This document shows, in pieces, positions 7,752 to 14,596 of a stretch of DNA of 64,000 nucleotides; position 1 is the first letter of the stretch; every line of letters starts with the position of its first letter. The position numbers and the translations under genes were made by a program. Source of the stretch: Pseudomonadota bacterium (lineage in GTDB: Bacteria; Pseudomonadota; Alphaproteobacteria; Rhizobiales; Hyphomicrobiaceae); assembly GCA_018242295.1 (NCBI GenBank), contig JAFECE010000004.1:124001-188000 (forward strand). Reading direction: 5' to 3'. A model generated the notes under the pieces. The model saw only the letters and a list, made by a program, of their open reading frames with translations. It ran no database searches and was not told the origin of the DNA.

Positions 7752-9116
7752 CTATTTATGCGCAGGCATCAAAATCAGGCTTGTCCGGTCGTGACCCGCG
7801 AGAAGCTCGAACGCATCTCCGGCTCGGACGACAACGGGACGCGAGAAGGTATGAACCACTTGGAGCCAGCCGCCATCCGAATAGTCGTCAGGCGGATTTG
7901 AGAACTCTACCCCCTCTGCCACGTCGACGCGTATCCATTGCATGATGCCGACCGCAGTCCCATCCGCGGTAACTGGAAGGGAGAGCTTTTGATATGTCCC
8001 TTCGTGCCGCCGTGCTCTGAGATCGATTTGAATAAGATCGTGATCTTCGGAAAGTCTGCGCCAGGAGGTCAGTTTTCCATGGACTGGCAGTCTTGTTGAA
8101 GCCAGTTCGGTGAATGGCGAGACGTCGAAACCCGAAACCCGGTCTACGAAAGCGTATTTCGCCAGTACGTCACTTTCGATCAGACAGCCCATAGCTGTGA
8201 TCGACCTTGGAATAATGGCGGCGTCTTCATGGACAAGTCGATCGATAGCGTCTTCAAATGTGTTGAGCACGCTTTCGGATAACAGATCGCAGGAGAGAAT
8301 TTCCGAAACGAGCACATCGGCACGTTTGTTGAGATCTTCGCCGACAACCAGCTCCTTGGAATTTTTTGATATCACGCGTATCTGATCTTCATAGCCGTTG
8401 ATCGACACGATCCTTTTTGTCATCTCGGCAATGATCTCGACGCTTTCGCAGCAGACTACGCTTCGCGCGCCTGCGCGTATCGCCATCATCGACAGAAGAC
8501 CGCTTCCGGCACCAATATCCAGAACACTGGCGTCGCTCCCATGCGCCGAGATGGCCTGTTGTATAGCTTTCTCGAATGCATCATTACGCGCTTGATCATT
8601 GAGCATTGGGATATGCCAGAAAGGCACGAGCGCCGATGACACGCGTCGTATCTGGTGCTCAACGAGCGGGTTACCAGGCTGGATGTCCGCCAGACGACGG
8701 AGAACCTTTGCCGCCTCATGGCCGCGGCCCGCATCCAGCAACGCTACACCAAGATTTAAGAGCGTCGCAGGATTGAAAGGATCAATTTGCTCCGCCATTT
8801 CCAGATGACGAACGGCGTCGGACCATCTGCCCAGCCGGTGCAGCAAAGCTGCCTTTTCCATCAGCCCAAAAAGATGCGATGGCTGAAGTTCGAGAAGCTG
8901 CGACCAACGTTCGAGCGCAATTTCAAAATCGCCGTTGGCGGACGAAATGCCTGCAAGAAGCGGCAGCACATCAATCACCCGGTATCCACGAGAGATGACT
9001 GCAACGTACGCCGTCTCGGCCGCCTCGAGCTCACCGGCCGCGTGGAAATCCATAGCCTCGGCCAGAAGCTGGCTCGGCGTCTTTCCGCAATTGCGGTCAA
9101 TCTGGATGATATTCAT
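7752..9116 (-). CDS. TPR-containing protein arginine methyltransferase-like protein
   Basis: A 454-residue protein. Residues about 10-165 form TPR-like helical repeats (for example the repeat containing LLELQPSHLFGLMEKA). From about 185 it has a class I SAM-dependent fold with motif I VLDIGAGSGLLSMMAIRAGA and a post-motif acidic residue (CCES). The loop SEILSCDLLSESVL places two glutamates as in the double-E loop of protein arginine methyltransferases. The TPR plus PRMT plan resembles eukaryotic PRMT9, and bacterial PRMTs are uncommon. ATG 9116 has only a weak Shine-Dalgarno; an alternative start 48 bp upstream exists. Targets are unknown. Confidence 0.75.
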   Translation of the reverse strand: MNIIQIDRNCGKTPSQLLAEAMDFHAAGELEAAETAYVAVISRGYRVIDVLPLLAGISSANGDFEIALERWSQLLELQPSHLFGLMEKAALLHRLGRWSDAVRHLEMAEQIDPFNPATLLNLGVALLDAGRGHEAAKVLRRLADIQPGNPLVEHQIRRVSSALVPFWHIPMLNDQARNDAFEKAIQQAISAHGSDASVLDIGAGSGLLSMMAIRAGARSVVCCESVEIIAEMTKRIVSINGYEDQIRVISKNSKELVVGEDLNKRADVLVSEILSCDLLSESVLNTFEDAIDRLVHEDAAIIPRSITAMGCLIESDVLAKYAFVDRVSGFDVSPFTELASTRLPVHGKLTSWRRLSEDHDLIQIDLRARRHEGTYQKLSLPVTADGTAVGIMQWIRVDVAEGVEFSNPPDDYSDGGWLQVVHTFSRPVVVRAGDAFELLAGHDRTSLILMPAHK

Positions 9117-9653
9117 TAGGTATCCGTTCCCGAAGCCGAGGCCGTCCCTTCTTGGAGGAGCCAAGAGTCCGCAAGAGCTGATAGCGACACGCCAAACTTG
9201 CAGAGAACTAACGGAGCCGGGGGACTAGGCCATGTGGCCGAGATCTGGGCACGCCTGACTTTCAGATTTTGCAAGGGCTCGAATGAAGTCGAATTCGATG
9301 ATGCTCTGCTTCGGGTCTGTAGTCGGAGCAGGCCACTTATATCGCTTTTTCGAAATTGCTCTGAGAGCGGAAAACTCTGAGTGTCGGTGGTTGGTTTTTA
9401 TCGGCCTTCGCCTTGCTGCGTGCCGCTTTCATGTTCGGTGGTTCCTAATCGAAGGGAAAATTGAAAAGAATAACGCGCTGCAGTACGACGCCGCCACTGT
9501 GCGCCTCGGCTTGAACCGTTTCTCTTTTCCTTGTCGGTGGGCGCTAATTGCCTTCGATCATTGCGCGGTTTTTCCGCGCCCCTGAACGTGCACGTCGTCC
9601 AATAGCTTCTGGCACTCTGGGCTCAGCGCCTCAAAGGTAGGAACTTGATAAAG
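9117..9653. other. intergenic region without recognisable gene
   Basis: About 540 bp between the PRMT-like gene and the first copy of the duplicated promoter. Frames open here are short, have no recognisable protein motif and lack a Shine-Dalgarno. Base composition is more AT-rich than the housekeeping part of the window, in line with the start of an accessory segment. Confidence 0.5.
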
Positions 9654-9681
9654 AAGGCTCAGTCATCTGGCGACGTCGGCG

Positions 9682-9709
9682 TTGTAGCTTTTGAATCCCG
9701 TGATATAAT
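9682..9709 (+). promoter_or_regulatory. duplicated promoter, copy 1
   Basis: A perfect -10 TATAAT (9704-9709) with an extended TG (9701-9702) and a -35-like TTGTAG (9682-9687) 16 bp upstream. The whole block from about 9671 to 9751 is repeated near 11217-11286 before another gene. Such a consensus-like promoter is rare in this high-GC window and suggests constitutive expression. Confidence 0.7.
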
Positions 9710-9750
9710 CCATTTAAATACTAAGCCATTCATTGATCGGGGGATCTCGA

Positions 9751-9951
9751 ATGACTGTTTTTGAACGCTTTAGGCGCTTCACTGAACAGCAATTATCAGC
9801 ACCGAATGGCGGAGCCCGTTATGCCCTCGTCTCGGCGCTCCTTGAGGTCGTTGGAAAAGATAGTTCTGCATCTCCGCTCAAGGCAGCAGATGACCTGATC
9901 CTGGAGCTCGAAAAGAGAGGCTACAGGCTCACGGGCACTCGGGGATACTGA
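9751..9951 (+). CDS. small hypothetical protein sharing a leader with the downstream transferase
   Basis: A 66-residue protein, MTVFERFRRF then APNGGARYAL and LEKRGYRLTGTRGY. GGGGGA is 6 nt before the ATG and a duplicated promoter lies 42 bp upstream. The first 22 residues line up with the start of the protein at 11286 (identical M1 T2 V3, E5, F10, P18 N19 G20), so both the promoter and the first part of the gene are duplicated. The remainder (two helices) is unrelated. Function unknown; it may be cotranscribed with the glycosyltransferase 25 bp downstream. Confidence 0.6.
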   Translation: MTVFERFRRFTEQQLSAPNGGARYALVSALLEVVGKDSSASPLKAADDLILELEKRGYRLTGTRGY

Positions 9952-9975
9952 GTTTCAATTTTCGGCGGGGGCCAA

Positions 9976-10833
9976 ATGACAGATATTCCGATATTCCTGA
10001 TCAATCTTGACCGATCCCCGGATCGTCTTGCGTTTATGACCTCTCAAGCCAACTCGATTGGGTTCAATTTCGAGAGGCTCAAAGGCGTAGAGGGTTGCGC
10101 GGTGCCCGAATGGCTTGCAAATGATTTCGAGGGTGCAACCACCATCACGGCGGGCCAGATCGGCTGTTATGCAAGCCACCTCGTTGCCGCCAAAACGATC
10201 GTTGACCGAAACCTGCCATACGCTGTCATTCTTGAGGACGACGCGACCCTATCCCCCGATTTTTTAGAGTGCGCCGCTAACGCTCCGAAAGCCATCAACG
10301 GCCCGTGGGATTACATCCACCTCAGCGCCAAACCGAAGCGCTCTGTCATTTCTGTGGCTCCGGTTAAGAACCGGCTATTGGTCAGATTCACATACTTGCC
10401 GTTCAACCTGGCGGCTTACGTCCTATCCAATTCAGGGGCGCGCAAGATGCTGGCTCCTGGTCCGCGGACACGTCCGGTTGATATTGACGTGTGGTACGGA
10501 TGGGAGAGAAATCTGGTTATCTACGGCGTACATCCGGCGCCAGCGAAACAGATGAACAACTTTGGTTCTACGATGATTCATCAGGTTGTCGATAATCCAG
10601 GTTCCGGAGTTCTCTCTCTTAAAACTCAGATCCTATCAGCGCTATGGACCATCAAAGAAGTCGGCTTACCGGCGTTCACCGCTGGTAAACTCAGCGATGC
10701 CGCCGCGTCTCTTCGGAAGCGCTTCGGATTGTCACGTCAGACGCCGATTATAAACTCTCGGAGCGTTGCTCGATCAGTTTTGGGCTCTCGGAATACCGAA
10801 GCAGAAGCGCCCGCTTTGCCCGAGCCCTCCTAG
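9976..10833 (+). CDS. glycosyltransferase family 25 protein
   Basis: A 285-residue GT25 enzyme of the type that adds galactose or another sugar to lipooligosaccharide. The start IPIFLINLDRSPDRLAFM is the family hallmark, GQIGCYASHL and YAVILEDDATLSPDF follow; the LEDD acidic motif binds the metal-nucleotide-sugar. GGGGG precedes the ATG. The last 86 bp overlap the terminase-like frame on the other strand. Its placement next to a second transferase-like gene and phage-type sequence suggests serotype conversion, which is inference. Substrate unknown. Confidence 0.85.
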   Translation: MTDIPIFLINLDRSPDRLAFMTSQANSIGFNFERLKGVEGCAVPEWLANDFEGATTITAGQIGCYASHLVAAKTIVDRNLPYAVILEDDATLSPDFLECAANAPKAINGPWDYIHLSAKPKRSVISVAPVKNRLLVRFTYLPFNLAAYVLSNSGARKMLAPGPRTRPVDIDVWYGWERNLVIYGVHPAPAKQMNNFGSTMIHQVVDNPGSGVLSLKTQILSALWTIKEVGLPAFTAGKLSDAAASLRKRFGLSRQTPIINSRSVARSVLGSRNTEAEAPALPEPS

Positions 10834-11068
10834 AAGCTCCTCCCGCGATAAATTCTCTAAGCTCATCGTCGCTCATTCGATCAAAATCGCCAGGAGCCCC
10901 GCTCTCGACCTGCTTTACGTAGAATTTCCGGAGCTCGCCGCGCTTTACCTCAGCCGTGATCGCCGCGCTGAATTGCCCTTGCTGCTTCGACCGCTCGCGG
11001 AGCGTCTTCAGCTCTTTCATGTGGTCTTCAAGGGAGAGAATAGCGTTGACTTCTTCGCGCTTCTGCAC
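10748..11068 (-). pseudogene. phage terminase small subunit-like C-terminal fragment
   Basis: The frame encodes LEDHMKELKTLRERSKQQ, then QFSAAITAEVKRG, KFYVKQVESGAP and GDFDRMSDDELREFI. This order matches the C-terminal part of many prophage terminase small subunits, where it follows a DNA-binding region. The N-terminal helix-turn-helix half is absent; upstream sequence in this frame hits a stop at once. It may start at GTG 11068 (AAGGA about 10 nt before) or be a mere relic. The large-subunit gene is not nearby. Its 3' end overlaps the glycosyltransferase gene head to head. Confidence 0.45.
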
Positions 11069-11226
11069 CCCCCACAATCCTTAGTGATCCCAGGGTTCGC
11101 CAACAGGCGCGAGGCCCCCGACGTTTATCGCCTCAAGTCCTCCATCCCTTGAGATGTCTCAAAGGTCAGATCTGATTGAATTATTCTTTGCTTAGGTAGC
11201 AGGTCAGTCTGATCCCGACGTCGGCG

Positions 11227-11254
11227 TTGTCGCTTTTGACTCCCGTGATATAAT
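11227..11254 (+). promoter_or_regulatory. duplicated promoter, copy 2
   Basis: TTGTCG (11227-11232), 16 bp, then extended -10 TG-A-TATAAT (11249-11254). It differs from copy 1 at only a few positions, and the downstream leader with TTATTGATCGGGGGAT is also conserved. It drives the gene at 11286. Confidence 0.7.
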
Positions 11255-11285
11255 CCGTAAGCCGCTTATTGATCGGGGGATTCAA

Positions 11286-12053
11286 ATGACCGTAATTGAA
11301 GGCTCCAAGAGCTTCGCTCAAGCGGTGTCGGCAGTGCCGAACGGCGTGGCGGTTATGCACACAAACAGTGATTTTGTTTCTTCCCATCAGGATGAGCCCT
11401 TCGTCGTTGCCGCGTTTTTCACCCCGAACTATCTCGATTACGCTAAGGGCTTCGTGAGCAATCTTGAGCAGCACGGAATTCCCTACCACCTCTACGCGAT
11501 CGGAGATTCCGAATGGAACGCGGCGACAAGATATAAGCCAAGCTGCATCCAGAGATGCCGAAGCGATTATCCAACCCGGACCATCGTTAGTATGGACATC
11601 GACTGCCGGATCAAAGGTCCCATCTTTGAAAGTCTAAATGTCCCATCCGATGTTGGCTTGCGCTACGCGGGAAGATTCCGCGCACGTCGCTCGAGTTGCT
11701 TCCCGTCAACGCGCGTGACCGTATGGAACCCAACAGTTGGCGCCGCGGCGCTTCTCTCTCACTGGCGCCATCTATGTGCGACGGCCCCGAAAGCACTTAA
11801 CGACGAAGCTCTTTTGATGCGGGCCATTTCCGAGACCGTCGGAGCGAGCATTTCCGCCTTTGACCCACATTACGCGGGTATTGAAGCAAATTCCATCTGG
11901 TCATCTGAGAGCGATGTGATCGTTCATGAAAGCATTCACAACAAGGAACGGTCTACGTCCAAAAAATTGAAACACTGGCTCCGAGATTTCCGGCACAAAG
12001 CATTTACTTGCGTCACTGGAAGGGCGTACGCAGATTGGAAATATGGCGATTAA
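11286..12053 (+). CDS. putative nucleotide-diphospho-sugar transferase
   Basis: A 255-residue protein resembling GT-A fold transferases. EPFVVAAFFTPNYLDYAKGF begins the Rossmann-like half, VSMDIDCRIKG carries the DxD metal-binding motif, and LNDEALLMRAISE and DPHYAGIE fit the acceptor side. The first 22 residues resemble those of the small protein at 9751. GGGGGA precedes the ATG by about 6 nt. It may act with the GT25 enzyme on surface polysaccharide. The family assignment rests on the overall pattern and is less certain than for the GT25 gene. Confidence 0.6.
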   Translation: MTVIEGSKSFAQAVSAVPNGVAVMHTNSDFVSSHQDEPFVVAAFFTPNYLDYAKGFVSNLEQHGIPYHLYAIGDSEWNAATRYKPSCIQRCRSDYPTRTIVSMDIDCRIKGPIFESLNVPSDVGLRYAGRFRARRSSCFPSTRVTVWNPTVGAAALLSHWRHLCATAPKALNDEALLMRAISETVGASISAFDPHYAGIEANSIWSSESDVIVHESIHNKERSTSKKLKHWLRDFRHKAFTCVTGRAYADWKYGD

Positions 12054-12508
12054 ACTGAGCAAGTTGACTATCAACCCTGTCCAATTAATTTCGGCGCATC
12101 TGTCTCGGCGGTCAATCTTTGAACGTTCCGTTCAATGGAATCTTTGATCGCCGACCTCGGATGAAGCGGAAAACTGCATTGTACGATTGATCGGCCCACA
12201 GTCATCTGACATTCAAGTCACGAACCCCTGCATCGGGTTTTACTTCGTCGAAAACACGACTCCCGACGATCTAAATCGCTATAAGAACGAGAAAAAATCG
12301 CTCTAAGTGGACTGCATCGGACGGGTGTGGATAAAAGGCATTGGCGGAGAAGGAGTCCGGACCAACCGCGTCCTCACGAGTCCGCACGCGTCCGCCGCAT
12401 ATCGATAACAGGCGGTTTTGCTGACAAAACCGTCCATGGCAGTCCGCAGCCATCCCAGCAAAGCGAGTGCCCATATTAGGACCGAAATTAGGACCGGGGC
12501 ATGGGGAG
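12054..12508. other. intergenic region with an att-like sequence
   Basis: No convincing gene. At 12342-12355 the sequence TGGCGGAGAAGGAG matches 13 of 14 bases of the 3' end of tRNA-Ser at 14443-14456 (plus-strand view), as would be left by site-specific integration. Repeats of GTCCG follow. At 12473 begins one copy of a repeat also found beside the tRNA. Confidence 0.4.
12473..12499. repeat. double ATTAGGACCG repeat, copy A
   Basis: ATTAGGACCG occurs twice with a 2-nt gap (ATATTAGGACCGAAATTAGG then ACCGGGG). A 27-nt block with 23 identities lies at 14366-14392. The two blocks are direct repeats flanking 1.87 kb that holds an unknown gene, a small gene and an orphan DNA methyltransferase. 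They could be recombinase arm sites or ends of a small island. Confidence 0.6.
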
Positions 12509-13243
12509 CTATTGCCCTTGGCGAGCAACGCGGATTACCTCGCCCAAAAGCACGTCGAGTTCCGGTGCAAATGCTACCTGCTTCTCGGTCGGCAGCGTCT
12601 CGTGTTTTCTGATGGGCTGATGAAGATGAAAATCGGCACCGTCTCGCGCCTGCCCTTGAAGGCGCACCATCGCCGGTTTCAGGGATCGCTCGAAGGGGAA
12701 GTTGCTGGCCACCTGCGCAAAAGTCTCAAGGCCAAAAACTGGCGGCACATGGTTCAAAATAGATCGGACTAGGAAGCTCGTTGTCATGTGGCATGAGTTT
12801 GCGGACGCAACATTAAGTTCGCGGCAAAGCTCAATCAGGCGAGTGAAGTCCCACCTATCGGAGGGCAACGCCTTTAGCTCAGAGATGCGCGATAGCGATA
12901 CATAGTTCGAAACAGTTGCCGTTGGCGCAGGACGCCGCTCGCGCTTTCTTTGGATTTGACGAATTGCCCCACGGACAATTTCAGCTGCCTCGCTGACGGC
13001 CGTGACAGTCGGGCCACCGAAGAACCCGTTCTCTCCGGAATTAACGGCATTGATGAGGTTAAGCGAGAACCCGTTAGCGTGGCCGAGTACATCGTCTATC
13101 TCCTCCTGCGCCTCGATTGCGAGAGACTTGAATCTGGAGGCATGCTCGGTAGATAGAAACCAGCCCATGTTCCCACTGTTCTTATTGAATAGCGGGATTA
13201 AGCTGGAAATATCGTCAGCAATTTTCGACAGATCTTCGGTCAT
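12509..13243 (-). CDS. conserved hypothetical protein of accessory regions
   Basis: A 244-residue soluble protein with two parts. Residues about 1-95 are helical (IADDISSLIPLF, EEIDDVLGHANGF); residues about 115-244 form a block with YVSLSRISELKAL, FDLTR-like WDFTRLIELCRELN, NHVPPVFGLETFAQV and HLHQPIRKHETLPT. This second block recurs in uncharacterised proteins of mobile and defence-rich regions that I recognise by pattern but cannot name. The charged HLH-x2-IR-x-KE string could be functional. It lies downstream of the methyltransferase pair on the same strand. A role in defence or phage biology is only a guess. Confidence 0.6.
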   Translation of the reverse strand: MTEDLSKIADDISSLIPLFNKNSGNMGWFLSTEHASRFKSLAIEAQEEIDDVLGHANGFSLNLINAVNSGENGFFGGPTVTAVSEAAEIVRGAIRQIQRKRERRPAPTATVSNYVSLSRISELKALPSDRWDFTRLIELCRELNVASANSCHMTTSFLVRSILNHVPPVFGLETFAQVASNFPFERSLKPAMVRLQGQARDGADFHLHQPIRKHETLPTEKQVAFAPELDVLLGEVIRVARQGQ

Positions 13244-13276
13244 TCGCTCGCTCCGTAGGGCGGGCTAACTTCTGCT

Positions 13277-13453
13277 TTAAGGCTTATTTTCGGCAAGCCA
13301 TATTTCTGCTCTGTCTACTGCTTCTTTCACATTCTCCTCGTCTTCCTTGGAAATGAAATATGGCACCCATGCAGTGGCATTGATGGCATCAATTAAGTTG
13401 CTGATGATGGAGGCAACATCAGCATCCGCCGAAATAGAGGGACTGTGGATCAT
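13277..13453 (-). CDS. 58-residue protein coupled to the DNA methyltransferase
   Basis: A short gene encoding MIHSPSISADADVASIISNL, continuing to a C-terminal AEIWLAENKP. Its ATG overlaps the stop of the methyltransferase gene in an ATGA arrangement, so translation is probably coupled. The acidic, helical composition (KEDEENVKEAVDRAE) fits a small partner or inhibitor. No similar family known to me. Its existence is supported by the tight overlap and by the continuous frame rather than by similarity. Confidence 0.6.
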   Translation of the reverse strand: MIHSPSISADADVASIISNLIDAINATAWVPYFISKEDEENVKEAVDRAEIWLAENKP

Positions 13454-14142
13454 GTGAACAACTCCACCTGATTAGCCTTTGGGATGTTGCGCTTGGCAAC
13501 GGGCGACGCATCAGCGAACATGCTCACCTGCATCTGCGCGGCCTCGATGCGCTCGCACGCGATTTCGAAATATTCCGGATCGCGCTCAACGCCGATGAAC
13601 TCGCGCCCCATCTGAACAGCAGCAACGCCGGTTGTGCCGCTACCCATAAACGGATCGAGTATCGTCGATGCCTCTCCAATCTGCATCAGCGTCCAAGACA
13701 TCAGCTTCACAGGTTTCTGTGTAGGATGCTTGGCGCCGTCCAGCATCAACTCTACCCGGTTCATCGTACATATGCGCACCGCCCCCGGTAGCGATGTCCA
13801 GGCTAACTCTCCATCGGATTGATTGATGCGTTGACCCTTGTCCCACACCAGCCACTTACCTGTCGGTGGCAGAAGGTCAGCAAAGTAATTGCCTCCCCAA
13901 ATAGCGGCGATCGGCGCCAGCGAGAGCATCGCCTTGAAAATCGAGGGGTCTGGCCGTTCCGCGTCCCATCCCTTGAAGTCGTATGCCTTTCGCCCGCCAT
14001 GCCCTCCGCTGGTTTTGGACTGTCCATCCTTGCCGATCCCATACGGCGGATCGGTCACGACCGCATCGACCTTATCGAGCGTTGGCAGAATATCTCGGCA
14101 ATCGCCGAGATATAGCGTGGCGTTTCCAATTACTCGCTTCAT
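13450..14142 (-). CDS. orphan DNA adenine/cytosine-N4 methyltransferase
   Basis: A 230-residue amino-methyltransferase of the beta class. The catalytic motif IV TDPPYGIG (about residue 30) comes before the SAM-binding motif DPFMGSGTTGVAAVQMG (about residue 165), with an HPTQKP motif between. Enzymes of this length with no restriction gene beside them are typical of prophages and islands, where they protect DNA or regulate. ATG 14142 begins the frame. The recognition sequence and whether the base is N6-A or N4-C cannot be read from this. A coupled 58-residue gene follows. Confidence 0.88.
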   Translation of the reverse strand: MKRVIGNATLYLGDCRDILPTLDKVDAVVTDPPYGIGKDGQSKTSGGHGGRKAYDFKGWDAERPDPSIFKAMLSLAPIAAIWGGNYFADLLPPTGKWLVWDKGQRINQSDGELAWTSLPGAVRICTMNRVELMLDGAKHPTQKPVKLMSWTLMQIGEASTILDPFMGSGTTGVAAVQMGREFIGVERDPEYFEIACERIEAAQMQVSMFADASPVAKRNIPKANQVELFT

Positions 14143-14365
14143 ACCCCTCTTATGCGCGACGCCAGTCCCCGCCGCGTGGCGAATCCGGTGGCCTCAACGG
14201 ACACCTCCGTTGCGCCGTAGCGAGCGCAAGTTGATCCGTCAACGGATTATCGACGAGCGCGTCCGTCACGAGGCGGAGTCTCCGCCTAAGGTTGGCGCAT
14301 GCAGAAGCGGGATTTTTCGAACGCACGGCGGAATAACGCTATGAAATCGCGTTATTATTTACGCG

Positions 14366-14392
14366 ATATTAGGACCGGGATTAGGACCGAGA
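14366..14392. repeat. double ATTAGGACCG repeat, copy B
   Basis: Second copy of the 27-nt block described at 12473, same orientation, 51 bp from the 3' end of tRNA-Ser. The position next to a tRNA 3' end is where integrating elements place their attachment and arm sites. Confidence 0.6.
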
Positions 14393-14404
14393 TATGCAAA
14401 AAGC

Positions 14405-14426
14405 GCGAAAAACCTAGGTTTTTCGC
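14405..14426. terminator. 22-bp perfect palindrome after tRNA-Ser
   Basis: GCGAAAAACCT is followed directly by its reverse complement, so 14405-14426 is a perfect palindrome with A and T runs. It lies 17 bp downstream of the tRNA-Ser 3' end on the minus strand. It can serve as the terminator of the tRNA, although a perfect palindrome also suits a dimeric DNA-binding protein. Confidence 0.5.
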
Positions 14427-14442
14427 TGTTTTTTGGGTGTGC

Positions 14443-14532
14443 TGGCGGAGAGGGAGGGATTCGAACCCCCGGTACCCTTGCGAGTACTCCGCATTTCGAG
14501 TGCGGCGCGATCGACCACTCTGCCACCTCTCC
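14443..14532 (-). tRNA. tRNA-Ser (anticodon CGA)
   Basis: A 90-nt tRNA with encoded CCA. The acceptor arms GGAGAGG (14526-14532) and CCTCTCC (14447-14453) pair fully, a long variable arm is present as expected for serine, and the anticodon loop ACTCGAAAT gives CGA, reading UCG codons. GGTTCGAATCC forms the T arm. Its 3' end borders the accessory region, a usual target for integrases. Confidence 0.95.
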
Positions 14533-14596
14533 GGAAGCCGTGGCGCCAAACGGCGAAGTGGGCTTGTAGCTTCGCTTTTCCCGCCGCGCAAGCGGC

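Noticed and set aside
9117-14442. Searched for an integrase gene of the tRNA-Ser island
   Set aside because: No tyrosine or serine recombinase motif found in any frame, so an active mobile element cannot be claimed.
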